Below are positions 10,099 to 17,300 of a DNA stretch of 64,000 nt, in pieces; the first letter of the stretch is position 1, and each line of letters starts with the position of its first letter. The stretch spans positions 1 through 64,000 of the forward strand of contig NZ_JACSPN010000018.1 of NCBI RefSeq assembly GCF_015142735.1, in the 5' to 3' direction. The notes under the pieces are model-generated. The model was not told where the DNA came from and searched no databases. It worked only from the letters and a program-made list of their open reading frames with translations. The stretch comes from Oerskovia douganii (lineage in GTDB: Bacteria > Actinomycetota > Actinomycetes > Actinomycetales > Cellulomonadaceae). The translations under genes and the position numbers were made by a program.

Positions 10099-10677
10099 TC
10101 AGTCGTCCTCGAGAGGCGGCGGGTTCAGCCCACCCAGCAGGGCCGACGCCGCCCCGAGGACCAGCCCGACCCGCAGGTGCGGGGCGCGGACGCCGCGGGC
10201 CCGCATCCGCTCGCCCCAGCGGTACGCGGCCTTCTCCCCGACGACGCCGAGCGCTGCGGTCGCCCCGACGACCACGGCTGCGCCGACCGCGATCGCGACC
10301 TTCCCGGTCGTGGTGATCCCGACAGGGGTCAGGTCGGGGGCCGTGCCGTCGGAGGCACCGGGATCGACGTGCGCACGGTCGACGTCGGCGGCGAACCCGT
10401 CGTACGGCCCGACGCCCGCAGGGTCGGGCTCCCTCCCCGCGTCCCGCACCGCGTCGCGGACCTTGCGGACGCCGTCGATCGCCTGGCGCCCGTCGACCGT
10501 CCGCAGGAGCACCACGCAGCCTGCGACCCCGCAGACGGTCTTCAGCAGAGCCCGGGTGCTGCGGCGCTCGACGAGGTCGGGCACGGTGTACCAGGCGGCG
10601 GTCGTCAACCCGTTGACGACACCAGCGCGGGCGTCGAAAGTCCATGGGCGGGTGGTCTCGGTCGGCTGCACCGGCAT
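10099..10677 (-). CDS. Hypothetical membrane protein
   Basis: A 192-residue protein I do not recognise. The N-terminal half resembles a membrane-proximal helix region (VNGLTTAAWYTVPDLVERRS, then KTVCGVAGCVVLLRTVDG). A Gly/Ala-rich transmembrane segment follows (about GKVAIAVGAAVVVGATAALG) before a basic stretch (YRWGERMRARG) and a second hydrophobic patch. The ATG at 10675-10677 has a weak AGGGACG upstream. Longer in-frame readings run through low-complexity sequence. No operon partner on this strand. Confidence 0.65.
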   Translation of the reverse strand: MPVQPTETTRPWTFDARAGVVNGLTTAAWYTVPDLVERRSTRALLKTVCGVAGCVVLLRTVDGRQAIDGVRKVRDAVRDAGREPDPAGVGPYDGFAADVDRAHVDPGASDGTAPDLTPVGITTTGKVAIAVGAAVVVGATAALGVVGEKAAYRWGERMRARGVRAPHLRVGLVLGAASALLGGLNPPPLEDD

Positions 10678-10841
10678 CTCGTCGTCCCTGCTGTGCGGCG
10701 TCCGCACGTTCGTCCGTCCCTGGACGCCACCGGCCTGGTCCGCCGGTGCGTTCACGGGCTGTCGTGAGCACCAACGAGGCACCTGCCCGGTTCGTTCCTT
10801 CGCCCGGGTGCGCGCTCGGCACGACCGGCCGGAGGGTCGCG

Positions 10842-10857
10842 CGTGACGACGATCACG
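10842..10857. promoter_or_regulatory. CRP/GlxR-like palindrome upstream of panE-like gene
   Basis: CGTGACGACGATCACG has a perfect CGTGA-N6-TCACG architecture, in the divergent region between the hypothetical membrane protein (start 10677) and the ketopantoate-reductase-like gene (start 10939). It has the same outer bases as the cstA and 27822 sites. Confidence 0.5.
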
Positions 10858-10938
10858 CCCCGGCACCCTGCCGACGCAGGACGCCCCGGCGCGCCCGTGT
10901 GGTCTCCTGGGGCGGTGAACGCCAGGACGAAGGAGACC

Positions 10939-11835
10939 ATGATGGGACACGACGAGCCGCGGGAGATCGCCGTGCTGGGTGCGGGAGGGGTCGGCGGGCT
11001 CGTCGGCGCGCTGCTCGTCCGAGCGGGCAGCGACGTGACGTTCGTGGCGCGGGGCGCCACCGCCGAGGCCCTGGACCGGGACGGGCTGCACGTCCGCAGC
11101 GCCCAGCTCGGCGACCTCGACGTCGCTGTCCGGGCGACGACGCACCTCGACTCCCCCGTCGACGTGCTCCTCGTCGCCGTCAAGCAGACCGGACTGGCCG
11201 ACGCCCTGGACCTGGTCGCGCCCGAGGCCCTCGCCGACGGGGTGGTGGTCCCGCTGCTCAACGGCGTCGAGCACCTCGACCTGCTGCGCGCCCGGTACGG
11301 CTCCGCGCGCGTCCTGCCCGCCGTGATCCGGGTCGAGGCGACCCGCGTCGCACCGGGCGAGATCGTGCACGGCAGCCCGTTCGTCGAGATCGACCTCGCT
11401 CCGGGGGACGTGGCCGCGGAGAAGGTCGAGGCGGTGCGCACCCTCCTCGCAGGTGCGGGGATCACGACGACGGTCCGGGCCGACGAGGCAGCGCTCGTGT
11501 GGGCCAAGCTGTCGTTCCTGGCGCCGCTGGCCCTGCTCACGACGCGCCACCGCGCGACCGTCGGTGAGGTGCGCACGGCCCACCGGTCCGAGCTCGAGAC
11601 GCTCGTCGCGGAGGTCGCGGCCGTCGCGGCGGCCTCGGGTGCGGCGTCGGACCCCGCCGCCGCCCTGGCCCTCTACGACCGCTTCCCTGCGGGGGCCCGG
11701 TCCTCGATGGAGCGCGACGCCGAGGCCGGCAGACCGCTCGAGGTCGACGCGATCGGCGGCGCCGTGGTCCGTGCCGCAGAGCGTCACGGGGTCGCGGCAC
11801 CGCTCACGGCCCGGCTCGTCGCCGACCTCTCCTAG
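10939..11835 (+). CDS. Ketopantoate reductase family protein (ApbA/PanE)
   Basis: A 298-residue NADP-dependent oxidoreductase of the ApbA/PanE family, which reduce 2-dehydropantoate to pantoate in coenzyme A synthesis; many paralogues have other substrates. The Rossmann motif is GAGGVGGLVGALL near the N-terminus, followed by VAVKQTGLADAL with the catalytic lysine and a helical C-terminal domain containing WAKLSFLAPLALLTT. There is a double start MM: the AAGGAG ribosome site is 3 bases from the first ATG and 6 from the second (10942), so the second may be used. No pan genes are adjacent, so pathway assignment is tentative. Confidence 0.85.
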   Translation: MMGHDEPREIAVLGAGGVGGLVGALLVRAGSDVTFVARGATAEALDRDGLHVRSAQLGDLDVAVRATTHLDSPVDVLLVAVKQTGLADALDLVAPEALADGVVVPLLNGVEHLDLLRARYGSARVLPAVIRVEATRVAPGEIVHGSPFVEIDLAPGDVAAEKVEAVRTLLAGAGITTTVRADEAALVWAKLSFLAPLALLTTRHRATVGEVRTAHRSELETLVAEVAAVAAASGAASDPAAALALYDRFPAGARSSMERDAEAGRPLEVDAIGGAVVRAAERHGVAAPLTARLVADLS

Positions 11836-11892
11836 GCCCGACCGGCTCACCCTCCCCGCCCGGCTCCCCGTCCCCCGCCCGGCCGCCGGGCG

Positions 11893-11946
11893 CGGGAGGC
11901 CAGCCGGGCACGGGAGGCCAGCCGGGCGCGGGAGGCGGCCGGAGGG
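11893..11946. repeat. 18-bp tandem repeat, about 3 copies
   Basis: The unit cgggaggccagccgggca is repeated at 11893-11910 and 11911-11928 (one change), and partly at 11929-11946. It fills the short gap between the convergent panE-like gene and the small membrane protein gene. It is not a CRISPR, because there are no spacers. It may be slippage-prone or part of a structured terminator. Confidence 0.7.
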
Positions 11947-11965
11947 CGGCGCGGTTCGTGCCCAC

Positions 11966-12391
11966 CTACCAGTCGGCGGGCACGACCCAGTGCCGGGGCG
12001 CCGACCGGTGCTCGTGGAGCCTGGCCTGGGCGCGCCGACCGTGCTGCGCACGCTGCTCGGGGGTCAGCCCGTCGAGCCAGGCGACGTACCGACGTTCGAG
12101 CTGCCGGAACCGCGCACGTCCGACGGCGAAGACCACGACCGAGGTCAGCCAGGGGGTCACGAGAGCCGCCCCCACGAGGAGCACGGCCACGGGCGTCGTC
12201 ATCACGGGGTAGGCACGCAGCCCGCACCACAGGATCACGATGACCGTGGCGAGCTGGCTCACGCTCGCCACGAGCGGCCACCCGCTGGTGACGGGTCCGT
12301 GCAGCCCGGCTCGCCGGTGCCAGCACGGGACCAGGGTCGCCTGCTCGGCGTCGAGCGGCGGGTAGAGCTCTGGCGTCGGCCGCACGGTCAC
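11966..12391 (-). CDS. Two-TM membrane protein of unknown function
   Basis: A 141-residue protein with two transmembrane segments (about residues 40-62 and 67-92) and a basic, Arg/Gln-rich cytoplasmic tail (RARFRQLERRYVAWLDGL, then GRRAQARLHEHR). I do not recognise a family. The GTG start at 12389-12391 overlaps the moaD-like stop by 4 bases (GTGA), so it is translationally coupled to a sulfur-carrier gene. A role near molybdopterin or nitrate metabolism is possible only by association. Confidence 0.7.
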   Translation of the reverse strand: MTVRPTPELYPPLDAEQATLVPCWHRRAGLHGPVTSGWPLVASVSQLATVIVILWCGLRAYPVMTTPVAVLLVGAALVTPWLTSVVVFAVGRARFRQLERRYVAWLDGLTPEQRAQHGRRAQARLHEHRSAPRHWVVPADW

Positions 12392-12642
12392 CCTCCCGCG
12401 AACGGTGGGAGCACGTCGATGGTCACGGGACCGGCGACGGGGGCGTCCGCGGCCTCGGGGCGCAGCGCGCGTCCGTCCTGCAGGAACGAGCACACGACCT
12501 GCACGCGGCGCATGGGCTCGCCGTGGCGGCGTGCGCTGACGCGGAGCGCCGACGCGGGGCTCTCGGTCTCGATCACCTCCTCGTCGAGGCCGTTCGCCGC
12601 GGCACGGGCCGCGGCGTAGTAGCGCAGGGTGATGGCGGGCAT
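12388..12642 (-). CDS. moaD: MoaD/ThiS family sulfur carrier protein
   Basis: An 84-residue ubiquitin-like protein ending in the Gly-Gly needed for thiocarboxylate formation (VLPPFAGG). The N-terminus MPAITLRYYAAARAAANG is typical of MoaD, the small subunit of molybdopterin synthase. It lies downstream of moaE and moaA on the same strand, and together they would supply molybdopterin for NarG. A GAGAGGAA ribosome site precedes the ATG. ThiS or another carrier is less likely given the neighbours. Confidence 0.87.
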   Translation of the reverse strand: MPAITLRYYAAARAAANGLDEEVIETESPASALRVSARRHGEPMRRVQVVCSFLQDGRALRPEAADAPVAGPVTIDVLPPFAGG

Positions 12643-12656
12643 CTCGTCGTTCCTCT

Positions 12657-12696
12657 CTCGGGTGGTCTCGGGTGGTCTCGGGTGCTCTCGGGTGGT
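12657..12696. repeat. 10-bp tandem repeat, four copies
   Basis: ctcgggtggt is repeated four times (third copy has one change) in the gap between the moaA stop and the moaD-like start. It does not encode protein on the gene strand. Its copy number could vary by slippage and change the spacing or RNA structure between two cofactor genes of one transcript. Confidence 0.75.
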
Positions 12697-12718
12697 GACG
12701 TGCCGGGCGGCGCAGGCC

Positions 12719-13864
12719 TCAGCCGCCGATCGCGGACATGCCGCGATCGGGCTGCCGGAACCCGGGGCTGCCGACCGTGTGGCCCGCGGCCTTGGTCCGG
12801 ACGGCGAGGCCGAGGGCCTGCGCGATCCGCTCGTCGTCGGACCCTGCGCGCAGGAGCGTGCGCAGGTCCGTCTCGTCGCGCGCGAACAGGCAGTTGCGGA
12901 GCTGACCGTCGGCCGTGAGGCGGATCCGGTCGCACGCGCCGCAGAAGGGCCGTGTCACGGAGGCGACGATCCCGACGACGGCGTCGGTCCCGTCGACCGT
13001 CCACCGTTCGGCGGGAGCGGCGCCGCGGGTCGGGACCGGGACCAGGTCGAAGGCCCCGGTGAGCGAGGCGAGCACCTCGTCGGCCGTGACCATGCCCTCG
13101 CGGGTCCAGGTCCGGCCCGCGTCGAGCGGCATCTGCTCGATGAAGCGCAGCTCGTAGCCGCGGTCGAGCGCGAACCGCAGGAGCTCGGCGGGCTCGTCGT
13201 CGTTGACCCCTCGCACGAGGACCGCGTTGAGCTTGGTGCCGGTGAACCCGGCCCGGTCGGCGGCCGCGAGGCCGTCGAGGGCCTGGCCCAGGCGGTCACG
13301 CCGCGTGAGGAGGGTGTACCGCTCGCGGCGCAGCGTGTCGAGCGAGACGTTGAGCCGTCGCAGCCCCGCCTCCCGGAGCGGGTCCGCGAGCGCCGCGAGG
13401 CGCAGCCCGTTGGTGGTCATCGAGACCTCGGGGGCGCCGGGGAGGGACGCGAGCCCGGACACGATCTCGACGATGTCGGGGCGCAGGAGGGGTTCGCCGC
13501 CCGTGAGGCGGATCTCCTCGACGCCGTGGCGCACCGCGACGGCCGCGACCCTCGTCATCTCGGCGACCGTCAGGAGGTCGTCCGACGGGAGCCAGGGCAT
13601 CCCCTCGGCGGGCATGCAGTAGGTGCACCGGAGGGAGCACCGGTCTGTCAGCGAGATCCGCAGGTCGCGGTGTCGCCTGCCGAACCCGTCGACGAGCCCG
13701 GGAACGGCCGCGCGGCCCGACGGCGCCGTGCGGCCTGGCAGGAGAGCGTCCGGCGGCGTCGCCCGCCCGGGGAGCGCGTGACCGGACGGGACGTGCCCGG
13801 CGTGCGCGGCGCCGTCGGGCAGGGGGCGGGTGGCTCCGCGCTCGACCGTCGACGTGAGGCTCAC
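12719..13864 (-). CDS. moaA: GTP 3',8-cyclase MoaA
   Basis: A 381-residue radical-SAM enzyme catalysing the first step of molybdenum cofactor synthesis, GTP to 3',8-cyclo-GTP. The SAM cluster motif CSLRCTYC has cysteines at 76, 80 and 83. The second, GTP-binding cluster is carried by FCGACDRIRL and a later RNCLFA cysteine. The protein ends in the GG (SAIGG) needed for activity. The GTG start overlaps the moaE stop by 4 bases. The first about 55 residues are a Pro/Gly/His-rich extension absent from most MoaA proteins, so the true start could be later. Confidence 0.93.
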   Translation of the reverse strand: MSLTSTVERGATRPLPDGAAHAGHVPSGHALPGRATPPDALLPGRTAPSGRAAVPGLVDGFGRRHRDLRISLTDRCSLRCTYCMPAEGMPWLPSDDLLTVAEMTRVAAVAVRHGVEEIRLTGGEPLLRPDIVEIVSGLASLPGAPEVSMTTNGLRLAALADPLREAGLRRLNVSLDTLRRERYTLLTRRDRLGQALDGLAAADRAGFTGTKLNAVLVRGVNDDEPAELLRFALDRGYELRFIEQMPLDAGRTWTREGMVTADEVLASLTGAFDLVPVPTRGAAPAERWTVDGTDAVVGIVASVTRPFCGACDRIRLTADGQLRNCLFARDETDLRTLLRAGSDDERIAQALGLAVRTKAAGHTVGSPGFRQPDRGMSAIGG

Positions 13865-14301
13865 AGCGACCCGACCCACTCGTGGCTGCCGTCGACGAAG
13901 ACCTGCCGCTTCCACACGGGCAGGGCGACCTTGATCTCCTCGACGAGGGCGGCGCACGTCGTGAACGCCTGGGCGCGGTGCGCCGAGGCCACGGCCGCGA
14001 CGAGCGCGACGTCCCCGATCGTGAGGTCGCCGACGCGGTGCGTCACGGCCACGCGGACATCACCGTCGGACTCCGCGGCGACGCGCGCCGCGATCTCGCC
14101 GATGATCCGGCGTGCGTCGGGGTGCGCCTCGTACCTGAGGGCCGCGACCGACCGGCTGGCGTCGTGGTCGCGCACGACGCCCGCGAAGGTCACGACGGCT
14201 CCCCCGTGCGCGGTGGTCACGGCGCGCTCGTGCGCGGCGACGTCGAGCACGGCCTCTCCCACGTCCGCGAGCGCCACGCGCGACGCGGCCTCACCGCTCA
14301 T
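13861..14301 (-). CDS. moaE: Molybdopterin synthase catalytic subunit MoaE
   Basis: A 146-residue protein carrying the MoaE signature KVALPVWKRQVFVDGSHEWV near the C-terminus, with the catalytic lysines, and the conserved HRVGDLTIGDVALVAAVASAHR block. With MoaD it converts precursor Z to molybdopterin. The ATG at 14299-14301 overlaps the narI stop by 4 bases, so cofactor synthesis is translationally coupled to the nitrate reductase that consumes it. Confidence 0.95.
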   Translation of the reverse strand: MSGEAASRVALADVGEAVLDVAAHERAVTTAHGGAVVTFAGVVRDHDASRSVAALRYEAHPDARRIIGEIAARVAAESDGDVRVAVTHRVGDLTIGDVALVAAVASAHRAQAFTTCAALVEEIKVALPVWKRQVFVDGSHEWVGSL

Positions 14302-15014
14302 GAGCGCACCGTGGGCCGGGCGGGCGCGCCGGGGCGCGGCGCGCTGCGCTGCCGGTAGACCACGTACGGCCGGGCGAGGTACGCCACGGGCACGGACCAC
14401 ACGTGCACGAGCCGCGTGAAGGGCCAGATCGCGAGGAGCAGGCACGCGAGGACGGCGTGCCAGCCGTAGACCGCGGGTGCGGAGGAGATGAGCGACGGGT
14501 CGGGCTGGAGGAGGAAGAGCTGTCGGAACCAGACGGAGACGGTGCCGCGGTACTCGTACCCCGAGCCGAACACGTTGATCGCGACGGTCTGCCACATGCC
14601 CACCCCGATCTCGACCGTGAGCAGCAGGTACAGGACGCGGTCCATGGGGGTCGTGACGACGCGGATGCGGTCCGAGACGTAGAACCGGCGCAGCAGCAGG
14701 ATCACGAGGCCCGCGCACAGCAGGACGCCCGCGACGGTCCCGGCCGCGACCGCGACCACGTGGTAGGCGTGGTCGGAGATCCCGAGGGCCTGGGTCCAGG
14801 AGGTCGGGATCAGGAGCCCCGCGGCGTGCCCGAGGATCGCGAACAGCGCCCCGAAGTGGAACAGGGGCGAGCCCCACGCGAGCCAGCGCTTCTCGAGCAC
14901 CTGGCTCGTGCGGGTCGTCCAGCCGAACTGGTCGCTGCGGTACCTCCAGACGTGCCCCACGACGAAGATCGCGAGGCAGACGTACGGCAGCACCACGAAG
15001 AGGAGGGTGTCCAT
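14298..15014 (-). CDS. narI: Respiratory nitrate reductase gamma subunit
   Basis: A 238-residue integral membrane cytochrome b with five hydrophobic segments. It anchors NarGH to the membrane and oxidises menaquinol through two b hemes. Heme-ligand histidines are visible in VVGHVWRYR, FHFGALFAILGHAAGLL and the late FTRLVHVWSVPVAY region, as in E. coli NarI. It starts 3 bases after the narJ stop. Confidence 0.95.
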   Translation of the reverse strand: MDTLLFVVLPYVCLAIFVVGHVWRYRSDQFGWTTRTSQVLEKRWLAWGSPLFHFGALFAILGHAAGLLIPTSWTQALGISDHAYHVVAVAAGTVAGVLLCAGLVILLLRRFYVSDRIRVVTTPMDRVLYLLLTVEIGVGMWQTVAINVFGSGYEYRGTVSVWFRQLFLLQPDPSLISSAPAVYGWHAVLACLLLAIWPFTRLVHVWSVPVAYLARPYVVYRQRSAPRPGAPARPTVRS

Positions 15015-15017
15015 GGG

Positions 15018-15776
15018 TCAGCGTCCTTCCGGGGCGCAGGTGAATTCCGGGGGCCCGAAGGGCGCGCCGGGGGTGTCGGTCCAGCTCGCGCCGCCGTAGG
15101 GCATCGAGGCGATCTCGAGGCCGGCGTCGTCGGTGGGTGGTCCGCTGAGCGCGAGCTGGTCGACCTCGCCGCGCTGGCGGTCCGTCACGGGGCCCAGCAG
15201 GTCGCCGATCGCCTCGAGGATCTCGCGGTAGTGCGAGCCGCGGTCGGCGAGCGAGCGGCGGATGAGCTCGATCCCGCCGCGGTGGGTCCGCAGCGGTGCC
15301 TCGCCCGCCCCGGTCCCGGCGCGCGACGCGAACTCGAGCACCATGGGCAGGTAGTCGGGCAGCTCGGCGTCGTCGGGCGCGAACCCGCACGCGCGGTAGC
15401 GCTGCTTGAGCGCGAGGAGCGCCATGCCGCGCTGGCGGGTGTCGCCGTGCAGGTAGTAGCTGAGGAACAGCGACGACTTGCGGCGCAGGTCGAACGTCTC
15501 GACGTAGTGGGCCCGTGCGGCGCGCGGCTCGAGCTGCGCGTGCTCGTCCCAGAACGCCTGCAGGTGCGCCGCGGGGGCCGAGGCGGGCAGGGCCGCGACG
15601 GCCGCGCCGAGCTGGTCGGCGTCGGCGTACCAGGCGTCGTCGGGGTAGGCCAGCAGGATGCTGGCCAGGGCCAGGACGTCTGCCCGGGCGGGGACCTCGA
15701 CGAGGTCCTTGCGCCGCGAGCGCCGCAGGAGCGGGATGATCGCGCGCCTGCCCGACGGCGGAGCCTGGGTCGTCAT
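15018..15776 (-). CDS. narJ: Nitrate reductase assembly chaperone NarJ
   Basis: A 252-residue cytoplasmic protein of the NarJ/TorD-like chaperone family, which binds NarG during molybdenum cofactor insertion. Family marks are LASILLAYPDDAWY at the start of the domain, HYVETFDLRRKSSLFLSYY and the GDTRQRGMALL segment. The ATG overlaps the narH stop by 4 bases. Confidence 0.95.
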   Translation of the reverse strand: MTTQAPPSGRRAIIPLLRRSRRKDLVEVPARADVLALASILLAYPDDAWYADADQLGAAVAALPASAPAAHLQAFWDEHAQLEPRAARAHYVETFDLRRKSSLFLSYYLHGDTRQRGMALLALKQRYRACGFAPDDAELPDYLPMVLEFASRAGTGAGEAPLRTHRGGIELIRRSLADRGSHYREILEAIGDLLGPVTDRQRGEVDQLALSGPPTDDAGLEIASMPYGGASWTDTPGAPFGPPEFTCAPEGR

Positions 15777-17299
15777 GACGGCCTCCGGACCTGCAGGGGT
15801 ACGGACACGGGCCCGCCGCGCGTGGAGGCGGCGCTCATGCCGGGCCCGCCCGGGTTGTCGAGCGAGCAGCCCGAGGCCCACGACGCCATCTCGGCCGCGT
15901 CCTCCTTGTGCGCCGCGGGGATGACGTACCGGTCCTCCATCTTGGCGATGGCCAGGAGCCGGTAGAGCTCCTCGACGTCCTCGGCCGTGTACCCGACCTG
16001 GTCGAGCAGGGCCTGGTCCACGTCGCCGTCGAGCGTGCGGCGGCGCATGTGGCTGCGCATCGCGGCGAGCTTCATGAGGACTCCCGCGACGACGTCGACG
16101 TCCCCGGCCGAGAACAGGCTCGCGAGGTACTCGAGCGGGATGCGCAGCGACGCGATCGTGTGGAACACGTCGTCGGCGTCGGCGTCGTCCTTGCCGAGCT
16201 CGGTCGTGACGTCCAGGACGGGTGAGAGCGGCGGCACGTACCAGACCATGGGCATGGTCCGGTACTCGAGGTGCAGCGGCAGGGCGACCTTGAACTTCTG
16301 GATGAGCTTCCAGATGGGCGAGCGCCGGGCGGCGTCGATCCAGTCCTCGGCGATGCCCGCGGCCCGGGCCGCGGCGACGACCTCGGGGTCGGTGGGGTCG
16401 AGGAACACGTCGCGCTGGGCGTCGAGCAGGTCCTTCGGGTCCTCGACGGACGCCGCGGCCTCGACCGCGTCGGCGTCGTAGAGCACCAGGCCGATGTACC
16501 GCAGGCGGCCCACGCACGTCTCGGCGCACACCGTGGGCTGCCCCGCCTCGATGCGCGGGAAGCAGAACGTGCACTTCTCGGCCTTGCCCGTCTGGTGGTT
16601 GACGTAGACCTTCTTGTAGGGGCACGCCGAGACGCACATGCGCCAACCGCGGCACGCGTCCTGGTCGACGAGCACGATCCCGTCCTCGACGCGCTTGTAC
16701 ATGGCCGACGACGGGCAGGCCGAGACGCACGCCGGGTTGAGGCAGTGCTCGCAGATCCGGGGCAGGTGGAACATGAACGTCTGCTCGAACGAGAGCTGGA
16801 CCTTGTCGACCATCGACGCGAGGTTGGGGTCCTTCGACGCGATCTGCGGCGATCCGCCCAGGTCGTCGTCCCAGTTGGGACCCCAGGTGATCTTCATGTC
16901 CTTGCCCGTGATCGCGCTCTTGGGCCGCGCGACCGGGATGTGCGGCGAGTTCGCCGGGGCGGAGATGAGCTGGTCGAAGTCGTACGTCGCCGGCTCGTAG
17001 TAGTCGTCGAGCCCCGGGAGGTCCGGGTTCGCGAAGATCGACGCGAGGCGCCGCAGCCGGCCGCCCGAGCGGAGCCGGAGCCGCCCCTTGCGGTCGAGCT
17101 CCCACCCGCCGTGCCACCGGTCCTGGTCCTCGTACCCGCGCGGGTACCCCGTCCCGGGCTTGGTCTCGACGTTGTTGAACCAGACGTACTCGACGCCGTC
17201 GCGGTTGGTCCACGTCTGCTTGCACGTGACCGAGCACGTGTGGCACCCGATGCACTTGTCGAGGTTCATGACCATCGCTACCTGCGACATGACCCGCAT
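15773..17299 (-). CDS. narH: Respiratory nitrate reductase beta subunit
   Basis: A 508-residue iron-sulfur electron-transfer subunit carrying three [4Fe-4S] and one [3Fe-4S] cluster between NarI and NarG. Cysteine groups seen are CIGCHTCSVTC near residue 16, CEHCLNPACVSACP, CRGWRMCVSACP (Trp in place of one Cys, the NarH [3Fe-4S] hallmark) and CTFCFPRIEAG with CAETC. It begins one base after the narG stop, with a GGAG ribosome site inside the narG end. A second in-frame ATG (MSQVAMVMN) is 9 bases further in. Confidence 0.97.
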   Translation of the reverse strand: MRVMSQVAMVMNLDKCIGCHTCSVTCKQTWTNRDGVEYVWFNNVETKPGTGYPRGYEDQDRWHGGWELDRKGRLRLRSGGRLRRLASIFANPDLPGLDDYYEPATYDFDQLISAPANSPHIPVARPKSAITGKDMKITWGPNWDDDLGGSPQIASKDPNLASMVDKVQLSFEQTFMFHLPRICEHCLNPACVSACPSSAMYKRVEDGIVLVDQDACRGWRMCVSACPYKKVYVNHQTGKAEKCTFCFPRIEAGQPTVCAETCVGRLRYIGLVLYDADAVEAAASVEDPKDLLDAQRDVFLDPTDPEVVAAARAAGIAEDWIDAARRSPIWKLIQKFKVALPLHLEYRTMPMVWYVPPLSPVLDVTTELGKDDADADDVFHTIASLRIPLEYLASLFSAGDVDVVAGVLMKLAAMRSHMRRRTLDGDVDQALLDQVGYTAEDVEELYRLLAIAKMEDRYVIPAAHKEDAAEMASWASGCSLDNPGGPGMSAASTRGGPVSVPLQVRRPS

Positions 17300-17300
17300 C

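Noticed and set aside
12657-12696. CRISPR array
   Set aside because: Units are directly adjacent without spacers and only 10 bases long. The same reasoning excludes the repeats at 11893 and 63490.
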